The notes: generated from the sequence alone by a model not told the origin. Shown: positions 12,801 to 22,664, counted from the first letter of the stretch. The stretch: DNA of 64,000 nucleotides from Neomonachus schauinslandi (GCF_002201575.2 NC_058417.1:53116422-53180421), one strand, 5' to 3'. Made by a program: numbers and translations.

Positions 12801-15800
12801 TCAGCCCCAACAGGCTGGCTGGATTGCTGCAGAAGCATCCCTGAGAGTCCAGACAGACTCCCAAAAGGAGGTTCCAAGGGGCCGGGGCAGGAGCGTTCCT
12901 GAGGATGGTAACATTGTCATACCGCAACCTGGCATCCCTTGCTTGTCGTCTCTTCCTCTGTAGGACTTTGAGGTGTGAGATAATGAGGGCTCTGGGTGCT
13001 GGAGGGGCACCCCCAGAATACGAAGAAGGATAGCCTGTAACAGTTAGCAGGACACCTACACTCTCATTGAGGAGGTAGAAATGAGATGGTATTTCAGTGC
13101 CTATGGATAGATCCGACAAAAGCAAGCAGAGCAGGGAGGGTCCATTTGACGGGGTCAGCATGGTGGGCTGCTTGGAGGAGGTGGGCATGAGTTGGGAACT
13201 GGTGGAGTGATCTGTGTGAGGCAGGGCAGAGGACCGTGTTTTACAGGAACCTGAAGGGGACACGTGGCCAGAGAAGAGTCCTGGGAGCAAAGACTGGGAA
13301 GCAGGACAGGATCGCTCGGCCTCCGAGCCTCAGCCCTCACAGCCGGCTGTGTCCTGTGTGTTGTTCTAGGGACAGAGACTATGATGACATCGACAGTGAT
13401 GACCCTTTCAACCCCCAAGCCCGACGCATCGCCGCCCACAACCCGCCCCGGGGGCAGCTCCGCAGCTTCTGCAGCTACAGCAGCGGCCTGGGCAGCCAAA
13501 CCAGCCTGCAGCCCCCGGCTCAGACCATCTCCAATGCCCCGGTCTCGGAGTACATGTACGGCGGGGGCTCCCCGGGCCTCCCCCGCACCTGCCCCCACAC
13601 ATCGCAGCTGGGGCAGCGCCGCCCCGCCTAGCCCTCGGGGAGCTAGATTCGAGGATAGCACCTTTGGGTCCAGGGAGCCCGGTTGGGAGGAAGACATCAA
13701 AGGCCAGCAGCGGTCCCCCATCACAGCCACAGACCCTCAGAGCAGATCGCAGGGCCCAGGAGCTGCATTTCTCCAGGCCACGCTGCTCCTGGCACCTGGC
13801 ACCCCATCCGCTGCTTCTCCCCTGGGCCTCCCCAAGCGCTCTTTCCCTGATATTCCCGCTCACACTCCCTCCCGTGGTCCGTTTGCATCCCCCTGCTCGC
13901 ACATGCACACCCACGGGCCCCTCCTGTAGAAACCCGAGCACCCCCGCCCCCACCCCCAGGCCTCCCCCTCCTGAGCTCTCCCCTCCACCCCTGCAGGAAC
14001 CAGGCCATGCTCTTCGGCGGGAACCCACGCTACGAGAACGTGCCCCTCATCGGAAGAGGCTCCCCTCCTCCCACGGTAACTTGGGCTCTCCGGGCAAAAT
14101 CACAGCTGTGGCCCTTATAGAGGAATGATTAAAAAGATAAGACCTCCTGCCGATCCAGTGAATCCCCTCCACAAAGGTAGAAAAAAATGATACGGTCCTA
14201 TTACTGGACCAGATTGCCACACACGTCACGGGCAGTCCGCTAAAGGCATTGCAGAGACAGAAAGCTCACCCCAGGGCACGCCTGTCCCCAAGCAAGACCC
14301 AGCACCTTTGTCACACTAGGCCATCCTAAGTCCATGCTAATTAGGGTGTCCCCAGTTGCCACAAAGATGGGGGCAGTCCTCCTTGATGCCTCCCTTCCAG
14401 TGAGATGCCTCCCAGACCCTTACGAGAACATTCCTGGATTGTAAAGCTGGCAGAGCCCGATTTAGCCTTAAAAACATTTGTATACATCTCAAAGGGACCG
14501 AGAAATGGTTTATAGTGATAAGTTTGCTAAAGTAAATAATCTAAGAAGAGAGAGCATCCCTTTTTGCTCCAGGGAAGTTGTTGGGTTTTCGACGGTGTTA
14601 ACCCCTTCACCCTGGGCTTCGGGCTGGAGCCCCAGTGGTGGCTGGGACACCAGCCTTCCTCAAACCCGCTCAGCTCTTGCCATCGCTAGGAACGTGCCCA
14701 CGCCCCCCTCCAGCCGGGGAACCGAGACGCTGTGTCAGGGCAGGAGCCGGTGGCGTGAGGGGGTCGCGTCGGAGAGAAAAAGGCTCTGTCCTCTCCCAGA
14801 GGACATTGCTGCAAGTAGAGACAGTAAACTGTGGAGTTCAAGGACACAGACTCCTGTGCCAAATGACTGGGTTCACACCCAGCTCATGGCTTATGACCTC
14901 TGTGACCTTGGACAAGCACTTCACCTCTGTGTGCCTCAGTTTTCCCACCTGTGGAATGGGGATGGTGACAGCACACACCTCACGATGGTGGTGAGCGTTG
15001 GAATCTCAGTCACTGTAAATGTGGGGGGGGTGGGTGCAGGTGCTCTAAGAGGGAGCTGCTTATTTTACCCCCTTCTTCCACCTACCTTCTCCACAAGCTA
15101 CCGTATTTATATGAAATGGACATGGGGGGGTTGGAAAACAAGGTCAGAAGTCTGCGATGGGGATGGGTACGCAGCAGAGTTCTGGAGCCAATTGTCTGTC
15201 GGGGAGGGCGCCCCTGCTTCCCCCTGGCTGGACAAGGCGTTTGAATTCAGGGGGTTTGGAAGGGGCCATCCTGCTGCTGAACTAGAAGCACTGGGGACTC
15301 CAGGACACGGGGTCGATGACACATGCCTGGGCCCTGAGAACCAGGCAGGCACATCCAGTGAGTCAGCCCCAAACACAGATGGTGCTTCTGGGGAAAGAGG
15401 CGGAGACCTAGCCCCCCGTCTTCAGCAAGGGTGCAACCTGCTGGGGCGGGGGCGGCAGGGGGGAAGTTCAAGAAAGCGGCTCCTGTAATAAGTGCTTTGG
15501 GACCTGGAGGGGGGAACTGTCCCTGCTGCGCTGTGGGGTCTGAGGAGGTCCTGTGCAGCAGGTGGTACTTGAGCCACACCTTTGAGCGGGGTTCTCAATC
15601 AAGGGCACTTTTGCCCCCAGATGACACTTAGCCTGTCTGTAGGCATTTTTGGTTGTCACAACTGGGGGGCAGGTGCTACGGGCATCTAGTGGGCGGGGAC
15701 CAGGAATGCTGCTCAGCATCTTACCGCACACAGGACAGCCCGACCACAAAGAATGATCCAGCCCCAAATGTCCACAGCGCCGTGGTTGACAAGTCCCCCA

Positions 15801-18800
15801 TCTTTCCCGCCATCACCCCACCTTGCTCTTTTCGCCCAGAGCGCCTCACCTGCTATCCTTTTATGCACAGCCCTAGACCCAGGCCTAGCCCTCGCTTCCT
15901 GGGGTCCTCAGGAAGGGACAGGGGGCTGGTCGGAGCCAACGTTCCGAGTAGGCACCTCTTAAATCCCAACCCAGCTTTCTCTACCCAGAAGCCTCCTGGG
16001 CCCCTTTTCCTCCCCCTAGCTGCTATAGACCCAGGAATGCAGATTGATTTTAAAGCTTTTTTTTTTTTTTAAAGATTTTATTTATTTATTTGACAGAGAG
16101 AGACACAGCGAGAGAGGGAACACAAGCAGGGGGAGTGGGAGAGGGAGAAGCAGGCTTCCCGCGGAGCAGGGAGCCCGATGTGGGGCTCGATCCCAGGACC
16201 CTGTGATCATGACCTGAGCCGAAGGCAGACGCTTAACGACTGAGCCACCCAGGCGCCCCTGCAGATTGATTTTAATAATAATCTGAGCAAAACATAATGA
16301 GGGGGAAATTTGCTGCTGTGAATGAAGAATTACTCTGTGCACTGTGATGCCAAATAAAAATGGTTTTGGGATTACCTTCTGTTTTGAAAGACCCAGGCCA
16401 CTCTCCTTGCCATTAGCAGAGATCATCAAGAGCTGACTTTATTTGAGAGGCTCAAGGACAGAGGTCACTTTTCTCCCTGGAGTTAAGACCTGCCCAGGAC
16501 TCTCACTGCTTTGGCCGAGTTGGCTGCCCTGCCCCACCCAGCTCTACCTGCCCCAGGGCGGAACCCCCCCCCCCCGCCCCGCAACCTCCTGCCGTGCAAG
16601 GGGCGAGAAGAGGCATTGGCAGGTGGCTGCTTTCCAAGGAACCCCCAGCATGAGGCTGTGGACATCCACCCCAATAGACAGCATGGCTGGCCGCTCCCCA
16701 CGCTCCCCCTGCACCTGCTCTGTACTGGGTGAGTGGCAAGTGTGACGTTTGGATGGATCGCTCCCTCTGCCAACCCCATCTCTGGAACAGAATGGGATTT
16801 CACCATGGGGGGGTGATAGCATGCAAGGCAGTCGGAATGGATGGCCTGTCCCATTGGCTGGAAACATGCCTTCACCCAGCTCTACCTTCGAGGAACCCCT
16901 TGTGTCCTCTCAGGCACCATGTCCTAGACTTGACAGACAAAAATGACCCAGACAATTGTTAAAAATACCAATACCACGGGGCGCCTGGGTGGCTCAGTCG
17001 TTCAGCGTCTGCCTTCGGCTCAGGTCATGATCCCGGGTCCTGGGATCGAGCCCCGCATCGGGCTCCCTGCTCGGCGGGAAGCCTGCTTCTCCCTCTCCCA
17101 CTCCCCCTGCTTGTGTTTCCTCTCTAGCTGTCTCTCTCTCTCTGTCAAATAAATAAATAAAATCTTTAAAAAAAAAAAAAAAATACCAATACCAGGACTT
17201 CACTCCATACTCCCTGAAGTGGACGATCCCGGGAAGGCGCCTGGGAAGTTCTCAGCATATCGAGCAGCCAGGGGATCCTCCTTCATCAAGGAAGTTGGGG
17301 AAATAGTGCTTCAAGGAGATGCTCACGTGCGGGTGTGCATCGGAATCGCCTGGAGGACTTGCTGGAACACAGGCACCTGCTTCACCCCCCCCCCCACCTT
17401 TCTGACTGGGTGGGGGATTTGCCTTTCTAACGCGTCCACAGTAAAGCTGAGGCTGCAGGTCCGGGAAGCCCCATGGAGAACCTCGGGTCTGACGCAGGCT
17501 TCCTCACCCTCCACACTATTCTTGGGCCGGGTCATTCTGGAAGAGGGGGCTGTCCTGGGCACCATGAGATGTTTAGCTGTATCCCTGGCCTCTACCCCTT
17601 TGATACTGGTAACTCCCCCCTCCCTACCCCTCAGTTGTGATAACCAAAAATGCCTTCGGACATTGCCAAATGTCCCTGGAGAACAAAATCACCCCTGGTT
17701 AAGAACTGCTGGGTTAGAGAGTTTAGCACCCACCTCCACCCCCGAGCTCCCGCCAGCTGGGAGCACATGTTCCCCCTCTGGTGTGAACGGCCTGGACCTG
17801 AACCCCCAAACCTTCCCTGGAGCCAGGAGATACTCAGGGTCCTGCTGAACCCTGCTATTCCAAGTCAGCAGACCGGCAGCATCTGGAGCCCGTTTGAAAT
17901 GCAGAAGCAGGGGCTCCTGGGTAGCTCAGATGGTTAAGCATCTGCCTTTGGCTCAGGTCATGATCCCAGGGTCCTGGGATCGAGCCCCAAATCGGGCTCC
18001 CTGCTCGGCGAGGAGCCTGCTTCTCCCTCCCTCTACTGCTTGTGCTCTCTCGCTCTCTCTGTCAAATAAATTAAAATCTTTAAAAAAAAGAAAAAGAAAA
18101 AGAAAAAGAAAGAAATGCAGAAGCAGGTCCTGGGATATGAGAGTGGTAATGTGGGGCATCCTGTCTTCCTGCTTCAGGTGGCAGCTAGTTAACATCTGTT
18201 GAGAACTTTGCGTCTGGTCACTGCTTCTCCGACTTGGCTGCATTTGGAAGAGCTTTAAAAAAAAAAATGCTGGTGGCCCTTTAAGATGCTGAATTTTATG
18301 TGATGTGGGTTTTACCTCAATAAAAAAAATACTGCTGGGTATGGCCCGGGCATCAGGATTTTTTTTTTTTAGACTCCCAGGTGTTTGTAATGCACAGCCA
18401 AGTTTGAGAACCGCCGTGTGAGGGGTCTCGCCTGTCTGGTAGTATTCAACCCATCCTCTCACTGTAACTGCCGACGGCTCTTGGGTCCCTTTTGCAGATG
18501 GGGGAACTGAGGCTCGCCGAGGTTGGAAAGCCTTAGCCAAGGTCATGGGATGAGTAAGATGCATAACTGGGATTTGAACGTGGATCTCTGAATCTAGGGG
18601 ACTGTGCCGTCAACCTACCCACAAGGCGGGCTCCCCAGTGCCTTGGTGTGCCCTGATGCTGTCCCTGGTGTCGGTGGTGTGCCCTGGGCTGGACATAGCA
18701 GCCATGGTAGGGGGAGGGTGACTGGTCTGTGTGTGCGTCTTGCATTTGAGGCTGGGGGCCAGGCGTCCTGATGGCCCCAGGACTGGGGGCATCGCCAACA

Positions 18801-19044
18801 ACGAAGCCTGCCCAAGCACTCTAGTGTCCCCACAATGCCTGTGACAAAGACTGGCCCCGCTCACACTCCCCAAGAAGCTCCCGCACCTTTGTGAGCCCAG
18901 CGTCCAGTTTAACTGTACCGTGTGACCCTGTTCTGACCATACCCCTCCTCCTCTCTCCCACAGTATTCTCCCAGCATGAGGGCCACCTACCTGTCCGTGG
19001 CGGACGAGCACCTGAGACACTACGGGAACGAGTTTCCAGCCTAA
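672..19044 (+). CDS. TTYH2: TTYH2, tweety family member 2 (3' part, 11 exons)
   Basis: Tweety proteins are five-pass, glycosylated plasma-membrane proteins first described as large-conductance or volume-regulated anion channels; later structures show no clear pore and suggest lipid handling. Joined exons: 672-892, 4904-4999, 5548-5620, 9884-9953, 10213-10268, 10546-10638, 10875-10967, 12550-12692, 13370-13555, 13997-14075, 18964-19044. They give 396 residues in one open frame, matching human residues 139-534 as I remember them, so exons 1-3 (TM1, TM2 and the start of the first extracellular loop) lie to the left. Seen: RGD at 164-166, TM3 about 213-235, TM4 about 245-268, N-glycosylation sequons N283 and N352, extracellular cysteines in exons 7, 8, 10 and 11, TM5 about 388-410, and a C-terminal PPTY motif (506-509). 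All introns are GT-AG. Identification is by remembered family sequence, not a search. Confidence 0.96.
893..4903 (+). other. TTYH2: TTYH2 intron 4
   Basis: A 4.0 kb intron. It holds a T run at about 2046-2060, a weak MIR-like segment at about 3915-4005 (minus) and a tandem duplication at 4513-4593. The rest looks single-copy and non-coding. Confidence 0.7.
4513..4593 (+). repeat. Tandem duplication, 46-bp period
   Basis: A 35-base segment beginning GGGCAGCTGCAGTGGGCTGT is present identically at 4513-4547 and 4559-4593, separated by 11 bases. It lies 310 bases before TTYH2 exon 5. Confidence 0.9.
4904..4999 (+). CDS. TTYH2: TTYH2 exon 5 (residues 212-244), TM3
   Basis: The acceptor is CCCAG at 4899-4903 and the donor GTGAGT starts at 5000. 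The first base completes Arg212. The peptide begins WLSYLLLFILDLVICL and is strongly hydrophobic: the third membrane segment, followed by a basic, cysteine-containing cytosolic turn (ARRSRCLL). Frame is kept into the next exon through Ser244. Confidence 0.95.
5548..5620 (+). CDS. TTYH2: TTYH2 exon 6 (residues 244-268), TM4
   Basis: The acceptor CCTAG ends at 5547 and the donor GTGAGT starts at 5621. It encodes MLCCGVLGLFLSWTSLAAD and then SAAAV: the fourth membrane segment, leading out to the large second extracellular region. It ends in phase 0. Confidence 0.95.
6425..6447 (+). repeat. (GT)n microsatellite
   Basis: About eleven consecutive GT dinucleotides in TTYH2 intron 6. Confidence 0.9.
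9173..9379 (-). mobile_element. CAN-SINE with target-site duplication
   Basis: A minus-strand tRNA-derived carnivore SINE: T-rich tail, GA-rich middle, 'GATCATGACCTGAGCC' and a degenerate head complement (CCACCCAGCGCCCC). It is flanked by the 13-base duplication AACATAATTCTTT at 9160-9172 and 9380-9392. The tail is partly degraded, so it is not among the youngest copies. Confidence 0.92.
9590..9780 (-). repeat. MIR fragment
   Basis: Matches the reverse of the ancient mammalian MIR SINE: 'aaatgaggcagctgagacac', then a 'gtcacttgtccaaagcgacagagct'-like core and 'cttcgagccca'. Confidence 0.7.
9884..9953 (+). CDS. TTYH2: TTYH2 exon 7 (residues 269-292)
   Basis: The acceptor CTCAG ends at 9883 and the donor GTAACG starts at 9954. 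It encodes GTSDFCSAPDTFILNITGG, with an extracellular cysteine (274) and the N-glycosylation sequon N283-I-T. One base of Glu292 is carried over to the next exon. Confidence 0.94.
10213..10268 (+). CDS. TTYH2: TTYH2 exon 8 (residues 292-310)
   Basis: The acceptor TGCAG ends at 10212 and the donor GTACGC starts at 10269. The peptide is EVTRYYLYCTQSGSSPFQQ, part of the extracellular domain, with one conserved cysteine. It ends in phase 0. Confidence 0.94.
10546..10638 (+). CDS. TTYH2: TTYH2 exon 9 (residues 311-341)
   Basis: The acceptor GCCAG ends at 10545 and the donor GTAAGG starts at 10639. It encodes an amphipathic extracellular helix (TTMQIQVAGLLQFAVPLF). It is exactly 31 codons and phase 0 at both ends, so skipping it would keep the frame. 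Confidence 0.94.
10875..10967 (+). CDS. TTYH2: TTYH2 exon 10 (residues 342-372)
   Basis: The acceptor TTCAG ends at 10874 and the donor GTGCCG starts at 10968. It carries the sequon N352-S-S and Cys in MLDCRGLHK. Like exon 9 it is 31 codons and phase 0 on both sides. Confidence 0.93.
11648..11686 (+). repeat. (GATA)n microsatellite
   Basis: An interrupted GATA/TAGA tract of about nine units, followed by AT-rich sequence to about 11716. Likely length-polymorphic. Confidence 0.88.
11870..12362 (+). repeat. L2 LINE 3' remnant
   Basis: Resembles the 3' end of L2: 'ctcctcacgtgcctgcaaggc', a C/T-rich middle, 'ttaaatgtcccctgtctcctgg' and the terminal 'gcctagcacacagtaggtgg'. Family assigned from memory of the consensus. 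Confidence 0.6.
12550..12692 (+). CDS. TTYH2: TTYH2 exon 11 (residues 373-420), TM5
   Basis: The acceptor TGCAG ends at 12549 and the donor GTGGGC starts at 12693. It encodes DYLDALAGICYDG, with an extracellular cysteine, then the fifth membrane segment (GLLYLGLFSLLAALAFSTMI) and the start of the cytosolic tail (GPRAWKHFTTR). Confidence 0.95.
13370..13555 (+). CDS. TTYH2: TTYH2 exon 12 (residues 420-482), cytosolic tail
   Basis: The acceptor TCTAG ends at 13369. The tail holds an acidic patch (DYDDIDSDDPFNP) and a Ser/Gln/Pro-rich stretch ending SNAPVSEYM. The donor GTACGG at 13556 is a weaker match to consensus but is required, because exon 13 continues with NQAMLFGG exactly as in human TTYH2. 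Reading through the donor gives a different short C-terminus that stops at 13631. Confidence 0.93.
13997..14075 (+). CDS. TTYH2: TTYH2 exon 13 (residues 482-508)
   Basis: The acceptor TGCAG ends at 13996 and the donor GTAACT starts at 14076. It encodes NQAMLFGGNPRYENVPLIG and then RGSPPPT. The last residues are the first part of the PPxY motif; the tyrosine comes from the next exon nearly 4.9 kb downstream. Confidence 0.95.
14809..15010 (+). repeat. MIR SINE
   Basis: Forward MIR: '...gggttcacacccagctcatgg', 'ctctgtgaccttggacaagc' and 'ctcagttttcccacctgtgg'. A long chance reading frame crosses it. Confidence 0.85.
15583..15790 (+). repeat. MER5A (hAT-Charlie DNA transposon)
   Basis: Matches MER5A along most of its length: 'ggttctcaatcaagggcact', 'catttttggttgtcacaact', 'aggaatgctgctcagcatct' and 'tgatccagccccaaatgtcc'. 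Confidence 0.85.
16054..16259 (-). mobile_element. CAN-SINE with perfect target-site duplication
   Basis: A full-length minus copy (T-tail to GGCGCCCC). The 16-base duplication TGCAGATTGATTTTAA lies at 16038-16053 and 16260-16275. Intact ends indicate a fairly recent insertion. Confidence 0.96.
16978..17178 (+). mobile_element. CAN-SINE with target-site duplication
   Basis: A plus-strand copy starting GGGGCGCCTGGGTGGCTCAG and ending in AAATAAA-rich sequence plus a long A tail. The flanking duplication AAAAATACCAATACCA is at about 16961-16976 and 17179-17194. Confidence 0.95.
17325..17470 (+). repeat. hAT-Charlie (MER3/MER20-like) fragment
   Basis: Resembles short palindrome-ended hAT elements ('gtgcatcggaatcgcctgga', 'aggctgcaggtccgg'). 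The exact family is uncertain. Confidence 0.45.
17490..17720 (-). repeat. MER5A reverse copy
   Basis: Reverse complement of MER5A: 'gggtcattctggaagagggg', 'tgtgataaccaaaaatgcct' and 'ggacattgccaaatgtccct'. Confidence 0.8.
17911..18111 (+). mobile_element. CAN-SINE with target-site duplication
   Basis: A plus copy with a slightly diverged head (GGGCTCCTGGGTAGCTCAG) and a tail that has turned into (AAAAAG)n. The 15-base duplication GAAATGCAGAAGCAG is at 17896-17910 and 18112-18126. Confidence 0.94.
18435..18610 (-). repeat. MIR fragment (reverse)
   Basis: Reverse MIR: 'agatgggggaactgaggctc' and 'actgggatttgaacgtggat'. It ends about 350 bases before the last TTYH2 exon. Confidence 0.75.
18964..19044 (+). 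CDS. TTYH2: TTYH2 last coding exon 14 (residues 509-534)
   Basis: The acceptor CACAG ends at 18963. The peptide starts YSPSMRATYLSVADEHL and ends YGNEFPA, with TAA at 19042-19044, as remembered for human TTYH2. The first residue, Tyr509, completes the PPTY motif known to bind the ubiquitin ligase NEDD4-2 (NEDD4L). Confidence 0.96.
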   Translation, partial: YSPSMRATYLSVADEHLRHYGNEFPA

Positions 19045-20617
19045 CACACTTTCTGCAGAGGTTCCTGCCTCCTTGATCCATTTTGGTTTTTAACGAACTC
19101 CAGCACAAGCTGCATTTCTTTAATAGAAACCAAAGGCGCCTGGAGGCTGGGTGCAGGGCCACGGGATTGGCAGGCCGCTGTGCTTGCGGTGGAGCATCCG
19201 CGATTCAGGGAGAATCCGCCTGAGCTCGGCTGAGATTCCTGACCCAAGGCCCAGGCAGACAAGAACCATGACTCGGAACAGCCTCTCCCTCTTCTGCCCT
19301 CCTGTCCACACCGGCAGTGCCCCTGGGTGCTCGGCCATGTTGAAGGTGTTGGAGAGCCGTGCAGGGGGTGGCCCCAGGGCTGGGGGGGCCCCAGCTGCAT
19401 CCCCGGCAGGCTTTCCGCAGGGAGACCCAGTGGGAACGTGGGTGACAGCTACCACGGTCCACCCGCCTTCTGCCACTCTCCACTGCCTCTCCTCCATCCC
19501 AGAATCGATGCTGTGAGTTGGTTCACTACAGATAGGGACAGTCTCAGGTATTAATAGACACTTTGAAAGCAACACTAACTCTCCCCCACCCCAAGTGTTT
19601 TAAATGTTTTGATTATCCAAAGAATTGAAACTCAGAGCACATCCGGTTTTTACAAGAGATTTGGGGCTCATGCCTTCCCCCTGGGTTGTATCCCATTCTT
19701 CTGCAGATTTTGCTGGCATCAGCCAGTTCTTTCAGGATCTGGAGGAAGAGAGGATTTTTAAACAAAGAACAGGTCAGTGAGACCTGCGGTCCCAAGCTGC
19801 TGCTTGATGGGGATGTGGGTTCATCCCATTCAAGGAGGGAGGCCCTTTAAGACAGAAAAGAAGCTGAGAGGGACAACTGAACACACTCCCCTGTTCTGAG
19901 GACTGCCCAGGTGAACTGCCTCTCCCTTTTGTCTGCAAGCAAGTTTGTCTTAAAGGTTTTGGCAAAGCGGGGGGGTCATGTCTTGACCTGAGACAGGCCT
20001 CTTCCCTCATCCCCCCAACCCTGTACCCATCCACTTGTCCTGGGCCCCTGAGCTGCACGTGCTCGGTGAGAAGGAGCTTGTTGGCCAGGAGGAAATAGTG
20101 ACCCACTATCCTGCTTTCTGAGGATCCAGGGTTAGGGTCTCTGGTGCTTCTTATCTCCTGTCAACTCAGAATGCACAACACTGATCCCCCCCGCAGCCTT
20201 GCACACCCAAAGCCAGGGACACGGGGTGACCTGGCTGGGAACAAGGGCTCCGTTTCCGTTTTCGAAGAGCTCCTCTCCCATCAGAACGCTGACAGCAGAG
20301 CGACTCTCGGCGCCCAGCCAAGCCTCTATGACAGAACAGGGCCCCACGGCAGCCCGGACTCTTGCCTCACCTGTGTTAACCCAGAAGTACCGTGTACCAC
20401 AAACATGTCTGTGTATGGCCACGTCGCATGCAGATAGGAACCCCGCGATGTCAAGATGTTGCTTCTTAACATTTCGTTGTTGGCAACCGTAGCGTTGTTT
20501 TTAATGCATGTAAACTAAACTAGAATCCTTTGGGTGGTCCCTGAAGGAGCCAGGTGGGCTCTGCTTGATACATGTGCGCCCTCGCCTGGGAAGAAATAAA
20601 CCACTTGTACTAAAACG
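19045..20617 (+). other. TTYH2: TTYH2 3' untranslated region
   Basis: About 1.57 kb of non-repetitive sequence between the stop codon and the AATAAA at 20595. No interspersed repeat is visible in it, unlike the flanking DNA, which fits retained mRNA sequence. The 3' limit is inferred from the poly(A) signal. Confidence 0.75.
20595..20600 (+). terminator. TTYH2: TTYH2 poly(A) signal AATAAA
   Basis: A canonical AATAAA lies 1.55 kb after the TTYH2 stop. About 20-30 bases downstream is a short GT-containing stretch (GTGCAGTCTGTC), as expected for a cleavage site near 20615-20620. No better AATAAA is seen in the preceding 3' UTR. Confidence 0.75.
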
Positions 20618-21197
20618 TGCAGTCTGTCTAACTTCCTCCGCGGCGGCAATAACGAGGGTCCCGCACGCTCCCTGCCGGCTGGGCCATGGGCCGGAGGGCG
20701 TCCCCGCAAATATCAGGGATTTCAGGGCAAGGACTAAAAGACGGACCACCTCCCCCAGCTGATGGTTCCCCGAGCTTTGCACTCTGTACCTAAACTCTGT
20801 CTCCATGGGGTGCCTCTCTGGGCAGGGGCACCTGAGATGCTCTGCACCCTGCAGGGCAGACTCCCAACTTGGTGTCTGCAGCTTTGTGCCCTGTTAATTC
20901 CTCTGTGCGGCAGCCTAGGCTCCCAGAATTGACTGCGTTTCAAGGAACTTCCTGAAGGGGGCAGCTTGTGCATCCTTTGGGAGTACTTGAGGTGTGATAC
21001 AGAGGGCTCTGTACAGTAGAACATGCCAGACTCGGAACTGCTCATCCCTCAAAGCTGAGCATCAGAACTAGGGCATTTCTGAAATAGGAGTGGCCCCCCC
21101 ACACATCTAGCAGCACAGATGCCTTTCTCCCTCGTCTTAGGAGACGGAGAGCAGTGGGAAAAAGGCTTGGCGCAATGGAGAAACCAATCTGATTTTT

Positions 21198-21392
21198 CTT
21201 TAAGATTTATCTATTTTAGAGGGGAGAAGGGGCAGAGGGAGAAGGAGAGAGAGAATCTCAGGCAGACTCCCGCTGAGCACAGAGCTTGACGTGGGGCTCA
21301 ATCTCACGACTCGGATCCAAAATCAATAGCCAGATACTCAACCGACTGAGCCACCCAGGCGCCTCCCCCCCACCCCCCCGACCCCCGCCAAA
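21198..21392 (-). mobile_element. CAN-SINE, older variant, with duplication
   Basis: A minus copy of a diverged subtype ('atctcacgactcggatcc' in place of the common 'gatcatgacctgagcc'). The duplication AATCTGATTTTT is at 21186-21197 and 21393-21404. A C-rich tract of about 27 bases has grown at the head end. Confidence 0.9.
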
Positions 21393-22311
21393 TCTGATTT
21401 TTTTTTAAAGGTAACTGTAGTTCAGTACTCAAATGAGATTCACTTTGAGGGCATTCATCATCTCTGGGATCTGCAGAGAAGACCTGAGCTGCAGGTGGGC
21501 CCTGCATGAAGTAGGAAGGAAGCCACATGAGAGCGCACACAGCTCAAGGGTGATTTGGGTCCCCACGTGTGTCACCTCACGACCTGCATTCCTGTCTTGG
21601 GTGCACCAATCTCTCACCCAAGGAAAGGAGTGGGGTGAATAGGCCTCTCTGCCAAGCAAGCAGTTGCCTGCCAGCCTTACCATTTCTAAACATCTCCGAA
21701 CAGCCCCCACCCCAGACCCAGGAGCTCACTCCCAGAGGGAAAATAATGAACTCCATCAGGCCCCCTCTGTAAGCAGCAGAGCCTCTGCCAGGAACAGGGG
21801 CATGTGTTTGAGGCAGTCATTCAGGGCCACCTTAGCCACGGGGGGGGCAGCGGCAGAGTGGGTCCCTGCTCCAAAGCTAACTCATCTCCTAAACTCTGCT
21901 GTTTGGTGCGTTTTCCCTCTTCCAAAGCTTCAAGGTCTCAGATTTCAGAGCCGCGGGGGCAATATCGCTGCCTCTTGGCTCTAAACTGCTGATGTAACAA
22001 CACTCAGGGCACCTTGTGTGCCCACGACAGGTATACCCAGATCCGGAGCATTTCCCTTCCTTTCTTCTCTCTTTCAAATGTCTATTTTCCCCCTTCCAAA
22101 GTGCACTGATTGCTCAGCACGGAGGCCAGCAAACTACCACCACCGGCGAGCCTCATCTGACCTGCTGCCGTGTATAGCTGGTGAGTAGGGCTTTTATATT
22201 TTTCAATGGTTTTTTTTTAAATAAAATATTTGCAACGGATTTTGACAGTAGAGAACACTAACTCTGAACTTCAGTTAAAGTGTTGTCCTCCCTTCAAAGA
22301 ATTCCATTCTT

Positions 22312-22509
22312 TTTTTTTTTTTTTTATATTTTATTTATTTGACAGAGAGAGAGATAGCGAGAGCAGGAACACAAGCAGGGGGAGTGGGAGAGGGAGAAGC
22401 AGGCTTCCCGCCGAGCAGGGAGCCCGATGGCAGGGCTCAATCCCAGGACTCTGGGATCACGACCCGAGCTGAAGGCAGACGCTTAACGACTGAGCCACCC
22501 AGGCGCCCA
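22312..22509 (-). mobile_element. CAN-SINE with perfect target-site duplication
   Basis: A full minus copy with a 16-base duplication AAAGAATTCCATTCTT at 22296-22311 and 22510-22525. Confidence 0.95.
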
Positions 22510-22664
22510 AAAGAATTCCATTCTTATCAATAGACCTGTATGACAGAAAAATTAGACTCAATATAGTAGTTTGAATTTTGTTAATCAAAAATGTGTGGGA
22601 ATTGTTTTCTCCCTTATCATGTAAATATCTACAAAATGTCTTTGATTTTCTTCTTAAACCTGCA

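Larger units (their letters stand above)
14076..18963 (+). other. TTYH2: TTYH2 intron 13
   Basis: The largest TTYH2 intron in the window (4.9 kb) and the most repeat-dense: MIR (about 14809-15010), MER5A (15583-15790), three CAN-SINEs, an hAT-like piece (about 17325-17470), MER5A reverse (about 17490-17720) and MIR reverse (about 18435-18610). No extra exon was recognised. The last 300 bases look single-copy. Confidence 0.7.

Noticed and set aside
12490..13290. 266-codon minus-strand frame opposite TTYH2 exon 11
   Set aside because: Shadow of the coding exon and flanking intron; the + strand exon explains the conserved sequence.
14478..15488. 336-codon + strand open frame, the longest in the window
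   Set aside because: It lies inside TTYH2 intron 13, crosses a MIR SINE, has no family resemblance or regular residue pattern, and has no splice or promoter context. Chance frame in GC-rich DNA.
16978..17060. tRNA-like promoter boxes at the SINE heads
   Set aside because: CAN-SINEs descend from a tRNA gene, so A/B-box-like sequence is expected. No copy folds as an intact tRNA by eye, so no tRNA gene is called.
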